Source: a virus
Length of the DNA: 22,691 bases
Reading direction: 5' to 3' (one strand)
Virus record (IMG/VR): IMGVR_UViG_3300042465_002827
Location: 1-22,691 of that record
Under the pieces are notes generated by a model. That model was not told the origin of the DNA. It saw nothing but the letters and a program-made list of their open reading frames with translations, and did not search any database. Positions 1-7,875 of this stretch are shown piece by piece. Position numbers and translations under genes: made by a program. Position 1 is the stretch's first letter; each line of letters opens with the position of its first letter.

Positions 1-243
1 TGGTAAAACTATTTCATCATATTGCACCATTGCTAAAATCTCTGCTTCAGTAAATAAACTACTTACATCAGTATTTACAACTAACCAATTAAATCCGTTT
101 ATGTCTACAATTGGATTTGCATAATCAATTGTATCTTCATCATTTGGCAGTCCTAATAATTCACAGCATTTTGTATCTAATTCTTTGAATTTAGCAAGTG
201 TAATGCACTTATAGAATCGTGGGTATTGAATTGAATCTTCCAT
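1..243 (-). CDS. Hypothetical protein, C-terminus beyond the window
   Basis: The first 81 codons of a gene that runs off the left edge. Its ATG shares one base with the stop codon of the fibre gene (TAATG), so it is probably translated by coupling to that gene. The visible protein starts MEDSIQYPRF, has a Cys-Cys pair near residues 26-27 and is otherwise acidic, with no membrane segment or recognised motif. Lying directly after the receptor-binding candidate, it could be a fibre accessory or chaperone protein, or the first gene of the next module. That is inference from position only. I do not recognise the family. Confidence 0.7.
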   Translation of the reverse strand, partial: MEDSIQYPRFYKCITLAKFKELDTKCCELLGLPNDEDTIDYANPIVDINGFNWLVVNTDVSSLFTEAEILAMVQYDEIVLP

Positions 244-1700
244 TATAAGTTATTTAATGTTTTAATAAAATTATAACTATCGGTTCGAACTATTGAACTT
301 AAAGCACCTGTTACACATATATATGTTCTTAATTCACCACATTGAGAAGCACCTGAGTTTCCTGCCGCCATTAAAGTTATCCCCGACTTTGAATCACTTG
401 GAGAAGTTGTATTGGTTGCTTCTGCTCCATTATTATATTGAACAATATTTGCACCTGCATTATTTACAACTGTAATTCCTGCTAATAAATTTTGTGTTAT
501 TGTTCTTTGGATAGATGTATTGTTTTGTTGATAAACGGCTATTTGCGTTGCACTTAAAAAAGTTATTGCGTTATAAAAAGCAAAATCAAACGAATCTACA
601 AAAACTCTTCCTGCCCCGCTTACCGAATTGTATTTTGTAAGTAAAAATTGTGTCGAAACATTGCCCCTACTTGCGCCATTTTGATTTACCTTATCATCAA
701 CACCATCCCCTTGAACTATCGTTCTATCAACCAATACACCTTTATAACCCGTTGTTGCTGTTCCCGTTGAAATTGTCCAGATTTCACCTGTTGCACTTGT
801 CCAAGCAGTTTGACTTGTACTTGCGTTGTATGTGTTAGGGTTGAAGTCAACTACGGGTGCGCCTCCGATTGAGTTGGAGATAGTTGCTCGTAAAACCGAA
901 ATTGAAACATTTGAACCTGATACTCCAGCATTGTAAGCCCCAACTTCAACATCTGTATTTCCATTATATAAATTACCTGTAAATAAATTAGTAGTTGCTC
1001 CTAATTGAGTCCAATTACTACCATCTAAGGAAGTATAGTATGTAATTGTTCCTACTGTTGAATCTCTTGTTACTCTAACCCATCCATCCCAATTATTAGC
1101 TATTGCGGCTGTGCTTATAAAACTTGAATTTGAAGTACCATTTGAAGATATGTATGTCCTTAAAGCCCCGTCGCCTCGTAATACTAACATATATTGAGCC
1201 TTATTATTTATGCCGTCATATTTTGTAAATAATCCCGTTTCAGAACCTGATAGAGTTTTGGTTGAAATTTGAACTTTTATATCAAAATCTCCAATAATCT
1301 GATTTGCGGTTGCATTTGGTGTTCTTACAAAGTTACCTGCAACACCACTACCAAACCAATAATTCGCCCCACTATGCACCAATAAAAGCGGTTGACTTGC
1401 TGCCGTTGTTTGTACTGCATCACCTGCTACTGTTAGTGAATAAAGTTTCGCTGCTGCTTGTCCTGCTGTTGCACCTGTTCCTGAACCTAATTTATACCCA
1501 ATCCAATGAGCATCGTAACACACTGGAACGTTTGCTAAATCACCATAAATAGACTTTAAACCTTTAACAAAAAAGTTTAATCGTGATAAGTTTGATACTC
1601 CACCATCAGCTATTATACGATTGTAAATAGTTTTAGCTTCTGCCGAAATTCCACCACGAAAACCTCCAACCCTTGCGTTAGTAGTTGTAATCCCTAACAT
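243..1700 (-). CDS. Tail fibre / receptor-binding protein with LamG-like domains
   Basis: A 485-aa protein that probably forms the surface-binding appendage of the tail. The N-terminus (about 20-90) has a motif series, ADGG, FVKGLK and GYKLGSG...AAAKLYSL, that I associate with fibre proteins of Bacteroidota phages. Residues about 122-280 read as a concanavalin A / LamG-like beta sandwich: repeated beta strands with FTKYDG, WVRVTRDS and YYTSLDGSNW, typical of sugar-binding laminin-G folds. A second beta-rich unit of similar type covers about 320-485. There are no long hydrophobic segments. The gene starts just after the 89-aa protein (2 nt gap) and overlaps the next gene by one base. The fibre role rests on the fold-like pattern and position at the end of the structural module. 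Another surface-exposed virion protein is possible. Confidence 0.7.
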   Translation of the reverse strand: MLGITTTNARVGGFRGGISAEAKTIYNRIIADGGVSNLSRLNFFVKGLKSIYGDLANVPVCYDAHWIGYKLGSGTGATAGQAAAKLYSLTVAGDAVQTTAASQPLLLVHSGANYWFGSGVAGNFVRTPNATANQIIGDFDIKVQISTKTLSGSETGLFTKYDGINNKAQYMLVLRGDGALRTYISSNGTSNSSFISTAAIANNWDGWVRVTRDSTVGTITYYTSLDGSNWTQLGATTNLFTGNLYNGNTDVEVGAYNAGVSGSNVSISVLRATISNSIGGAPVVDFNPNTYNASTSQTAWTSATGEIWTISTGTATTGYKGVLVDRTIVQGDGVDDKVNQNGASRGNVSTQFLLTKYNSVSGAGRVFVDSFDFAFYNAITFLSATQIAVYQQNNTSIQRTITQNLLAGITVVNNAGANIVQYNNGAEATNTTSPSDSKSGITLMAAGNSGASQCGELRTYICVTGALSSIVRTDSYNFIKTLNNL

Positions 1701-1702
1701 AA

Positions 1703-1972
1703 CTATTGATTGTTATAAGCGATAGCTGTTCCCGAAGTTAAAGTAATCGCAGTAATTGATGTTCCTGCTTCTGCTGGTATATACATACCTGCTGATACTG
1801 TTGCACCATTGAATGCTTTTGTTGTTAGCACGTTTACTCCGTTCATTTCAAGTACACTAATTACTGCATCTGTATTGATAACAATTCCTGAATAAGTTTT
1901 ACCTGTCTTTGCACTCGCTGCTGCGATAAATTCGCATCCACCTGAACCAATTATTTTGCCTAAATCTGTCAT
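1703..1972 (-). CDS. Small beta-rich virion protein (spike or decoration-like)
   Basis: An 89-aa protein with alternating hydrophobic and small residues, which suggests an all-beta fold. The end, from AGMYIPAEAGTSITAITL to GTAIAYNNQ, resembles short virion proteins often found just before fibre genes in Bacteroidota phages. There is no signal peptide or membrane helix. The gene lies between the tail terminator and the fibre and probably shares their transcript. A copy of the TATATTATT motif lies 20 nt before the ATG. It may be a fibre adaptor, a tail-tip spike subunit or a head decoration protein. The sequence alone does not decide between these. Confidence 0.6.
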   Translation of the reverse strand: MTDLGKIIGSGGCEFIAAASAKTGKTYSGIVINTDAVISVLEMNGVNVLTTKAFNGATVSAGMYIPAEAGTSITAITLTSGTAIAYNNQ

Positions 1973-1992
1973 TTTATTTTATTTTTATACTT

Positions 1993-2001
1993 AATAATAT
2001 A
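1993..2001 (-). promoter_or_regulatory. TATATTATT motif upstream of 89-aa virion gene
   Basis: Exact coding-strand TATATTATT, 20 nt before the ATG at 1972. It is one of six copies in the window, all upstream of gene starts. Its function is unknown. Confidence 0.4.
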
Positions 2002-2012
2002 TTTAATTCTTT

Positions 2013-2456
2013 TTATTTCAAAGGTACTTGGCATCTGTTCTTATCTTGCATCAATTGGAAGTTTAAAGTCATTCTCCAACCATTAACAATGTCTGGCATT
2101 GCCTCACGAATTGGAACTAATGGAGTTGTAGTTTCTAAAATGAAGTAATCTTGATAAGCATAAGATGTCAAAATTGAATAAATGTCTTGTGCTATACTTA
2201 AAGTATCAGACAATACATCTTTTTCGTTTGTGTTATCCGTTTTAACGATGTCTAATACCTTTAATTCAATAGTTAGTGATAATGTATTAGTATCAATATT
2301 TGAATCCTTTACATCGCTCCAAACTAATGGGTATCGTTCTTGTTCACTTGCACTTATTTCTGCATCTTCACCAAAGTTATAATAGTTAATTTGTGCGTGA
2401 CTATTAGAAATAGTTTCGATTAAATTTAAAACTTGATTTAGTGTATAAAATTCCAT
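2013..2456 (-). CDS. Tail terminator / tail completion-like protein
   Basis: A 147-aa protein whose pattern fits small tail terminator or neck proteins that cap the tail tube at the head end. Features seen are an N-terminal helix with ISNSHAQINYYNFG, a YPLVW strand, a beta region, the helix DVLSDTLSIAQDIYSIL, then DIVNGWRMTLNFQL and a final RCQVP. The arrangement of NFG, YP.xW, SDTL, GW and RC..P is what I associate with this family in Bacteroidota phages. It follows the putative head-tail adaptor, as expected for a connector. Unusually for this window, a strong Shine-Dalgarno sequence (coding-strand AAAAGGAG at 2471-2464) lies 7 nt before the ATG. The exact place in the connector is inferred. 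Confidence 0.6.
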   Translation of the reverse strand: MEFYTLNQVLNLIETISNSHAQINYYNFGEDAEISASEQERYPLVWSDVKDSNIDTNTLSLTIELKVLDIVKTDNTNEKDVLSDTLSIAQDIYSILTSYAYQDYFILETTTPLVPIREAMPDIVNGWRMTLNFQLMQDKNRCQVPLK

Positions 2457-2474
2457 TTGTTTTCTCCTTTTAAA

Positions 2475-3068
2475 TTAGCACCAAGAACATCTTTTTTCAG
2501 ATGGTTGAATCTTTATACCTTGAAAGTTATATTGACCTTGACATCCGTTACCATCGCCTAAAACTAATCCAGAATTATAGTTATTTTGCTTTGCGAAAAT
2601 AGTATCTACATTAGTATTTACTTGGTTTAAGTATAAAGGATAAGAAACTGAATTAGCAAGTAAGTAATTAGTCATCCTTTGGGCATAAACTTGAGCCTTA
2701 TTTCTTGCATCATCCATTAATCTCTCTATATCTTGCATACTTGCAGGTTGCATATTGTCTGCGTTTTGCACACCTACTGACTTATTGAAGTATTTATAGT
2801 TCATAGCCATCGGTAATTCCATACGACAATACCAAACCATTACATCGGTAATATAATCATCAAGTAAAGTAGTGTTTAAAACAGATAATGTACTTGTTTT
2901 AATTTGATTTATTACCTCATTATATAACTGTGTACCCATTATCGGAAGCACATAATACTTTTGTACATCCATTATCGTAGGTTTTACTACTTTCATATCC
3001 ACGTTATCTTGTAGTACTGACCTATCTTTTAAGGTCTGCTCTGATAAAAATAATACTTCTTGTGCCAT
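2475..3068 (-). CDS. Head-tail connector / adaptor-like protein
   Basis: A mostly helical 197-aa protein lying directly after the portal gene (6 nt gap), the usual place for a gp6-type head-tail adaptor. Motifs seen are LKDRSVLQDNVD near the N-terminus, a central YYVLPIMGTQLYNEVI, and helices around DDYITDVMVWYCRMELPMAM. The C-terminus is rich in Asn and Gln and ends KRCSWC. I associate the ITDVMVWY...LP pattern with connector proteins of Bacteroidota phages. It would form the ring joining portal to tail. The assignment depends on position and partial pattern recall. No catalytic site is expected. Confidence 0.6.
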   Translation of the reverse strand: MAQEVLFLSEQTLKDRSVLQDNVDMKVVKPTIMDVQKYYVLPIMGTQLYNEVINQIKTSTLSVLNTTLLDDYITDVMVWYCRMELPMAMNYKYFNKSVGVQNADNMQPASMQDIERLMDDARNKAQVYAQRMTNYLLANSVSYPLYLNQVNTNVDTIFAKQNNYNSGLVLGDGNGCQGQYNFQGIKIQPSEKRCSWC

Positions 3069-3074
3069 ATCTAT

Positions 3075-5063
3075 TTATTTAATCTTCTTCACAATTGATT
3101 GAACCCATATGTGTCTGCAATATGGTAAATTTACGTTTTTTAAAGGGTCGTGATACCAACCACCTCTACGAGTAAATGCATCGTAATTAGGTATACCATA
3201 TAATTCACCTAAATCATTGCCTATATTTATAATATCTTCTCTTGTATAATACCTATCATTAGCCATCATAGCCTCACAAAACTCTCTACTGCTACCTCCT
3301 TCACTCAATGGTGGTGCTGAATCTCTTTTTTCGTATTTATATCTAATCAATAACTCATCAAAAGATGGTAATTTAGTAGCATCTCCTTTACTTGTTGCGT
3401 TCAATATACCTTTATTGTCTACGATTAACTTTTCGCCTACTAATGTTTCTATTAATCCTTCGACATTATCCATACTTATTTTAAGTATTTTAGCAATATC
3501 TTCTTTAGATATGTTTGGTGTTTTCTTTATTAAGTCTAATAACCCTTTTTCGCCATCAGTCATTGCGAAATCTTGTGCTGACATCATTGTTTTCTTGCGT
3601 TTTAATGTCACATAATTATCAGAAGATTCACCATACTTCATAAATACTTCTAAATCTAAATTATCTTGTGCAGAAGTAAAATCGTGGTTACACATTCTAT
3701 CCGTACTAAATGCTCCAGGTGCTGCTACATCAGAAGATGGTGCTAATAAATCGCCACCTTCTAATCCTGCTTTACCTATTATTGCACGAACTTCGTTAGG
3801 TGTTAATTGGTTTAATACTTTTGTTGCTACTAATGGACTTAAAGCACTTAATGAATCTGCAACATTTGAAACCACGTTTTTAATCTCCAATGGTTTTCTT
3901 CCTACGATATCTCTCATCTCGTCTTTAGTCAATATGTTCATTAGTGTTTGCTCACTAAAGTTAGGCATAATAGGTTCTAAAGGCTTTATTTCTAACTTAC
4001 CTTTTATCGGTGAGAATAAATTATAGATATTTGTTTGTACTTTTTGTTTTGGTGAAATATATGTTGCAGAAAATATGTTATAAGCATCAATCATTTCTGC
4101 TCTTCCACCTAATTGACCTGCTACACGCACACCGAATATCATTGGTGAAGTTATCTTATGACCAACAAATATTTCTTGTTGTATTGTTTCATTTAATGCT
4201 TGGTATTTATCAGCAAAATCTCCTGCGTTTAAGTCTTCTATCTTTGCAGCACGAGCAGGGTCATCTACGAAATCAATAACTATACTTCCTGCTGAATCAG
4301 TAGAAGTAAATTTGTTTTTTAATTTACGTTCGGTTACCTTCATTTCATCATCACTTGGAACACCATTCATAAAAGTAATCATCTTACTTCCTTTGAATCC
4401 ATTTTGTATTTCTGCACGATGGAAATTAGCTATTTCAGCATCAGTAATGATTGCAGGAACTGCTCCAATATATTCAGGTAAAGTGTAAGTATTTAAGTTT
4501 GGTCTATATGACTTGTAATAGTAGATTGATTCTGCTTGTTTCTTTGCGTTAGGGTCAAATGGTACATAAGTATTCTCTATGTATGGATTATGTTTTTCTT
4601 GTCCATTCTCATCCATCCATTCGTTTGAATAATAGAATTCACTATTATCGTAATTGCTTCTTAACTTGCAATAATCAACGTGGTAAATGTCGTATCCTTT
4701 GCCACCTTTTCTACCAACTATTTTTAAGTAACATCCACCAAATAATTCACAGTCTAAATTTGTTTTAGACATCAAATCATTTAAAGTTTCATATGGATTA
4801 GGATTATCAATAAAAGCCTGTAAACTCAAGATATCTTTGCCTTGCATACCTGTTTGGTCAAATACGAATCCTTGACCATTTATATACAACTGCTTTGAAG
4901 TTATAATTGCGTTATGTTTAGCACTACGATTAAATAGAGTTACTAAATATTCTGGATAATTATTTGTCTCACCATATTTGATAAAGTCTTTTCCTTTTGT
5001 TTCAACGAACATCGGAACTTTATCATTGCTAAAACCTATTTTGATTACTGAATCTTTGTACAT
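3075..5063 (-). CDS. Portal protein with C-terminal winged-helix and MuF-like extension
   Basis: A 662-aa protein whose first about 435 residues look like a phage portal, the dodecameric DNA channel at one capsid vertex. Portal-like features include YPEYLVTLFNRSAKHNAII (36-54), a YHVDYCKLRSN segment (127-137), the GHKITSPMIFGVR...GQLGGRAE region (301-322) and LTPNEVRAIIG (420-430), a typical late portal motif. After a linker, residues about 502-555 read as a winged helix-turn-helix (LLDLIKK..NISKEDIAKILKIS...LVGEKLI). Residues about 570-662 form another unit with REFCEAMM and FTRRGGWYHDP...YCRHIW, which I compare, cautiously, with the C-terminal part of Mu gpF-like minor head proteins. Most portals are shorter (about 400-550 aa). 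The next genes encode connectors, which fits. Confidence 0.85.
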   Translation of the reverse strand: MYKDSVIKIGFSNDKVPMFVETKGKDFIKYGETNNYPEYLVTLFNRSAKHNAIITSKQLYINGQGFVFDQTGMQGKDILSLQAFIDNPNPYETLNDLMSKTNLDCELFGGCYLKIVGRKGGKGYDIYHVDYCKLRSNYDNSEFYYSNEWMDENGQEKHNPYIENTYVPFDPNAKKQAESIYYYKSYRPNLNTYTLPEYIGAVPAIITDAEIANFHRAEIQNGFKGSKMITFMNGVPSDDEMKVTERKLKNKFTSTDSAGSIVIDFVDDPARAAKIEDLNAGDFADKYQALNETIQQEIFVGHKITSPMIFGVRVAGQLGGRAEMIDAYNIFSATYISPKQKVQTNIYNLFSPIKGKLEIKPLEPIMPNFSEQTLMNILTKDEMRDIVGRKPLEIKNVVSNVADSLSALSPLVATKVLNQLTPNEVRAIIGKAGLEGGDLLAPSSDVAAPGAFSTDRMCNHDFTSAQDNLDLEVFMKYGESSDNYVTLKRKKTMMSAQDFAMTDGEKGLLDLIKKTPNISKEDIAKILKISMDNVEGLIETLVGEKLIVDNKGILNATSKGDATKLPSFDELLIRYKYEKRDSAPPLSEGGSSREFCEAMMANDRYYTREDIINIGNDLGELYGIPNYDAFTRRGGWYHDPLKNVNLPYCRHIWVQSIVKKIK

Positions 5064-5065
5064 AT

Positions 5066-5485
5066 TTATGTTGCTTGGTAAACTATCATTGTGTTATCTA
5101 CTGAATCGTAAGTGATATCCGTATTATTTGCGAATACTACATAAACTAATCCATCTTCTACTTCTTTTGTGATGTTTGGAACTGCTGCTGCTGCGTTTGC
5201 AAGTCCACTTGTGTTTGCTAAATTTGTTTGATAAACTTTATAATCATAATAGCCTTGCAAACCTAAAGTAACTTCTCCGTTTAAAGTGTTCGCATTAGCT
5301 TTTTCAATCACTGTAAATTGATTAAATCTATCTTTGTAAGCACTTATATCAGTTGCTATAAAATAATAGCTTACAAGTGTTTGTTGACTAACAAATTTAA
5401 ATAAATAAATCGGATTTGCAACTGTAGAATTCTCTTTTAAAGTAACTACTACATTGTTTGTTGCTGATTTGTTAAACTTAATCAT
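5066..5485 (-). CDS. Hypothetical structural protein upstream of portal
   Basis: A 139-aa protein, beta-rich with Asn/Thr-rich strands (FNKSATNNVVVTLKEN, YYDYKVYQTN, GLVYVVFANN). It has no signal peptide, membrane helix or catalytic motif. The composition and ending resemble small virion proteins of Bacteroidota phages, but I cannot name a function. It sits between the terminator that follows the 172-aa virion gene and the portal gene, which starts 2 nt after its stop. It is therefore the first gene after a predicted transcription stop and should have either its own promoter or read-through. A TATATTATT motif lies 4 nt before the ATG. Confidence 0.6.
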   Translation of the reverse strand: MIKFNKSATNNVVVTLKENSTVANPIYLFKFVSQQTLVSYYFIATDISAYKDRFNQFTVIEKANANTLNGEVTLGLQGYYDYKVYQTNLANTSGLANAAAAVPNITKEVEDGLVYVVFANNTDITYDSVDNTMIVYQAT

Positions 5486-5489
5486 ACAT

Positions 5490-5498
5490 AATAATATA
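5490..5498 (-). promoter_or_regulatory. TATATTATT motif upstream of 139-aa gene
   Basis: Exact coding-strand motif 4 nt before the ATG at 5485, preceded by AAATAA. It lies between a strong terminator and the gene, so it is the best candidate in the set for a promoter element. If it were a -10 element, though, the transcript would be nearly leaderless. Confidence 0.45.
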
Positions 5499-5533
5499 TT
5501 TATTTGACTTTTTATACTTTATTCAACAAGCAC

Positions 5534-5558
5534 AAAAAAACCCACTCGTTAGAGTAGG
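5534..5558 (-). terminator. Rho-independent terminator after 172-aa virion gene
   Basis: Read on the minus strand, CCTACTC and GAGTGGG form a 7-bp stem with one G-U pair and a TAAC loop, followed by seven T residues. On the plus strand the wobble pair would be an A-C mismatch, so the hairpin favours minus-strand RNA. It begins about 30 nt after the stop codon of the 172-aa gene. Confidence 0.85.
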
Positions 5559-5587
5559 CTCTTTTATATGAAAACAATGAAAAGAAT

Positions 5588-6106
5588 TTAAACTATAATT
5601 GAAGCTAATAACGATGCCAATGCTTCTTGAGCAAATGCTTTTTCTTGACCCATAAAAGTCAATGTGTAACCATTATACTCATTCATATTTTGTCCTGATG
5701 TAGCAGTTCCACCCGATACTTGCATTCCATTTTCTTTACCGAAAATAAATACTTGACCAGACTTCATTTCTACTACTACTACACATCTGTTTTGAATTAA
5801 CAAAGCTAATTTAGCAGATGTTGCTTGTTGCATTTTTAAGAAGTTTGCAGTGATAGTTTGCTCATAAGCTACTGTACCAATTGCAGGGTCTGATTGTATT
5901 GCTACTGAAGTGTTATTTGCACCTCTTGGTTCTAATTCATACTTGTAAAATTTGCTTCCTGATGCTTTGGTAATTGCACTTACAATTCCACTTGCATTTT
6001 CTGCATATGCTGATACGTTAGCCAATTCGGTTACGTATAAATTCTTGATTCCGCCAACTGTGTCACGGCAATCTAAACTATAATTCGATACTATTGCGCA
6101 AGGCAT
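5588..6106 (-). CDS. Abundant-type virion protein, possibly major tail tube protein
   Basis: A 172-aa protein of a pattern I associate with structural genes next to the capsid gene in Bacteroidota phages: MPCAIVSNYSLDCRDTVGGI at the start, KFYKYELEPRG near 53-63, VAYEQTITANFLKMQ in the middle, then LALLIQNRCVVVVEM, FGKENGMQVSGG and NEYNGYTLTFMGQEK. The mix of strands and one helix, and its place between capsid and connectors, suits a tail tube subunit. A head decoration protein is the main alternative. No other tube candidate was recognised in the window. The gene is bracketed by two terminators. No promoter-sized gap lies between the upstream terminator and its ATG, so it probably depends on read-through from the capsid gene. 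Confidence 0.55.
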   Translation of the reverse strand: MPCAIVSNYSLDCRDTVGGIKNLYVTELANVSAYAENASGIVSAITKASGSKFYKYELEPRGANNTSVAIQSDPAIGTVAYEQTITANFLKMQQATSAKLALLIQNRCVVVVEMKSGQVFIFGKENGMQVSGGTATSGQNMNEYNGYTLTFMGQEKAFAQEALASLLASIIV

Positions 6107-6121
6107 TTTGATTAGGGTTTT

Positions 6122-6153
6122 AAAAAAGGTAGTAACTTTATGCTACTACCTTT
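6122..6153 (-). terminator. Rho-independent terminator after major capsid gene
   Basis: A perfect 10-bp stem (coding strand AAAGGTAGTA / TACTACCTTT, 9-nt loop) begins 8 nt after the capsid stop codon. The transcript then runs into six T residues, three of which belong to the stem. The T tract is on the minus-strand side only. It may act as a partial terminator setting the capsid to downstream-gene ratio. Confidence 0.8.
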
Positions 6154-6161
6154 CTGATTAA

Positions 6162-7103
6162 TTATATTGTAAATTTAACGATTTCTGCAACTTGAGAAAC
6201 TTGAACTCCGTATTTGTAATCCATTTTAAAACGAACTAAATCGAAGTCTTCAGAGTACCAAAACTTAAAGGTTTCTTCTTCGTTTTGTAAATCTACTCCC
6301 AAGAACATATTTGCATCTTGCAAAGCATAGATTGCGTTCACTCCATTAAGACCTGGACAAGAAACAATAGTTACATCAGTTCCGTGTAATTTCATTTCAC
6401 CTAATGCACTTTCTACACTTGTGTAGTTGAATAAGTTTGCGTTAGTTAATGCGATTTGATACAATCTGAAAATGTGTGTACCTACGTTTACTTTTAAGTC
6501 AGATTTGTTTAATAAAGCAATTGGAATTGCTTGGTAAACACCTTGCATAATTGAGATGATGTTTGCTGCTGTGATAGCTGTAGCTACTGCACTTACATAT
6601 GCTGTTGCGTTAGCTTGAACTGTTCCACTTGCTGCATTGATTATCTTAACTAAACCATCGAATTTGTTGATGTTAGGATTACCACTTGCTGTGTCACCTG
6701 TCCAAATTGCAACTTCTAATTGCTCTGCGTTTGTTCCTACTACTGTGTTAACGAATGCTTGGTCAATACCACCTGGTAATGCGCTATAGTTAGAACCTGG
6801 AGATAATAATAATTGTGTGTATTTTGACTCTAAATCCTTGATACACCATTCTTTGTTAACCTTGATTTTACCTACAGTTAAAGTTCTGCCACTGATTGAA
6901 GTGTTACCACTTGCTGAAAATCCACAAGTTGAGCCATCTTGAAAAAACAAGGTGTCAGATAAACTTGGAACTTCGATTGTTGATTTTACACCTGTTAATG
7001 GTGTCATTCTTGAAGCGGTTTTTGCTTCGAACATTGCTTTAGTAATTAGAACGTTTTCGTTCGGATTAGTGTAAGCGGCTAAAGTTGATACTACAAATGC
7101 CAT
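6162..7103 (-). CDS. Major capsid protein (HK97-fold type)
   Basis: A 313-aa protein expected to form the icosahedral shell. The N-terminus has the short arm MAFVVSTLAAYTNPNENVLITKAMF, with no long cleavable scaffold domain, since the scaffold appears to be a separate gene just upstream. Later segments fit an HK97-fold capsid: an A-domain-like region (NIISIMQGVYQAIPIALLNKSDLKVNVGTH), VTIVSCPGLNG with NAIYALQDANMFLGVD, and the final strand EDFDLVRFKMDYKYGVQV, the typical end of capsid proteins of this kind. The leader is almost pure A on the coding strand (7104-7130), a pattern favouring strong initiation in Bacteroidota. A terminator follows directly. Position after the scaffold-like gene supports the call. 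Fold assignment is from pattern, not alignment. Confidence 0.85.
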   Translation of the reverse strand: MAFVVSTLAAYTNPNENVLITKAMFEAKTASRMTPLTGVKSTIEVPSLSDTLFFQDGSTCGFSASGNTSISGRTLTVGKIKVNKEWCIKDLESKYTQLLLSPGSNYSALPGGIDQAFVNTVVGTNAEQLEVAIWTGDTASGNPNINKFDGLVKIINAASGTVQANATAYVSAVATAITAANIISIMQGVYQAIPIALLNKSDLKVNVGTHIFRLYQIALTNANLFNYTSVESALGEMKLHGTDVTIVSCPGLNGVNAIYALQDANMFLGVDLQNEEETFKFWYSEDFDLVRFKMDYKYGVQVSQVAEIVKFTI

Positions 7104-7133
7104 AATTTTTTTTATTTATTTTTTTTTGATTTA

Positions 7134-7679
7134 TTATATGTTACTATTTTTCCATTCAGCAATTCTGTCTGCTGCTGATTTTGCAGGTTTTGCTTTCTTA
7201 AATGTTGAATTCTTTGGTGCTTCTACAACTACGATTGGTTCTTCTGCGATTGTATCAACAATTTCTTTGATTTCATTGAATTTAGAATCTACATTAGCAC
7301 TTGCTAATTCAACTGCTGTAAACATTTCTGAAATTTTCTTTTCCATTTCAGCAATCTTCATTTCACAGTTGCCCATTCTTTCTTCGTAAACTTTCATATC
7401 TACTTCTGCTAACTCTACTTCTACTTCAACTTCTTCTGATTTAGGTTCAATCATTGTTACTAAACCACCTACTGTAGTTACTAATGTACCATCACTTAAT
7501 TCGTGAGTAGCATCAGGTGCAGGTGTTGTGTTACCATCAGTATCAATTACCATAATTGCTGTTCCTTCTCCTAATTCACCTTCCCATTGTACTAATGTAC
7601 CATCTGCTAATTTTGCATCATTAAAGTTCTCGTTAATGAATAATGCTTTTATCTTTGCGAATGCGTTTAATTTTGTCAT
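7134..7679 (-). CDS. Scaffold-like head assembly protein
   Basis: A 181-aa acidic protein directly before the capsid gene (30-nt A-rich gap). Residues about 21-75 hold repeated beta turns of the type LADGTLVQWEG, DTDGNTTPAPD and LSDGTLVTTVGG. Next come an acidic Glu/Val stretch (about 82-94) and a predicted coiled coil (about 95-150, ERMGNCEMKIAEMEKKISEM). The C-terminus is basic (KKAKPAKSAADRIAEW). Capsid scaffolds commonly have a long coiled coil and a basic C-terminal end that binds the coat protein, and lie immediately upstream of it. This supports the call. The N-terminal beta part could instead be a small decoration domain. The prohead protease, encoded upstream, would be expected to remove it during maturation. 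Confidence 0.7.
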   Translation of the reverse strand: MTKLNAFAKIKALFINENFNDAKLADGTLVQWEGELGEGTAIMVIDTDGNTTPAPDATHELSDGTLVTTVGGLVTMIEPKSEEVEVEVELAEVDMKVYEERMGNCEMKIAEMEKKISEMFTAVELASANVDSKFNEIKEIVDTIAEEPIVVVEAPKNSTFKKAKPAKSAADRIAEWKNSNI

Positions 7680-7695
7680 TTTGATTTGTTTGCTT

Positions 7696-7704
7696 AATAA
7701 TATA
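7696..7704 (-). promoter_or_regulatory. TATATTATT motif upstream of scaffold gene
   Basis: Exact coding-strand motif 16 nt before the ATG at 7679, in the divergent intergenic region. I found no clean TTTG / TAnnTTTG promoter for this strand there, so this motif is the only recurring signal that could drive the capsid genes. Confidence 0.45.
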
Positions 7705-7820
7705 CAATACTTATTTTTTTGTTTTAATTCTTAATTATGATAAATATTTAAAATATTATAAATTTTATTTGTTTTATTTTCAACTACTTACAAAATAAAT
7801 AAAATTATTATGAAAAATGT

Positions 7821-7851
7821 TTTGCAGATATCAAAAGTATTCATACATTTG
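7821..7851 (+). promoter_or_regulatory. Bacteroidota primary-sigma promoter for plus-strand cassette
   Basis: TTTG at 7821-7824 (-33 element), a 19-nt spacer, then TACATTTG at 7844-7851, an exact match to the TAnnTTTG -7 consensus. The transcript would start near 7857 and have a leader of about 18-20 nt before the ATG at 7876. This is the best promoter match in the window and uses host, not phage, rules. Confidence 0.85.
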
Positions 7852-7875
7852 TGAGGTCAAAAAGACATAACGATT

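Larger units (their letters stand above)
7680..7875. other. Divergent AT-rich intergenic region
   Basis: A 196-nt gap between the minus-strand head genes and the plus-strand cassette. It holds the plus-strand promoter at 7821-7851 and the minus-strand motif at 7696-7704. The stretch 7705-7820 is nearly all A and T, with no ORF or strong hairpin seen. It may contain the unrecognised promoter of the capsid operon. Confidence 0.6.

Noticed and set aside
7705-7820. A minus-strand TAnnTTTG promoter for the capsid genes
   Set aside because: The nearest match (TTATTTTG at 7798-7791) breaks the consensus at the second base and lacks a -33 element.
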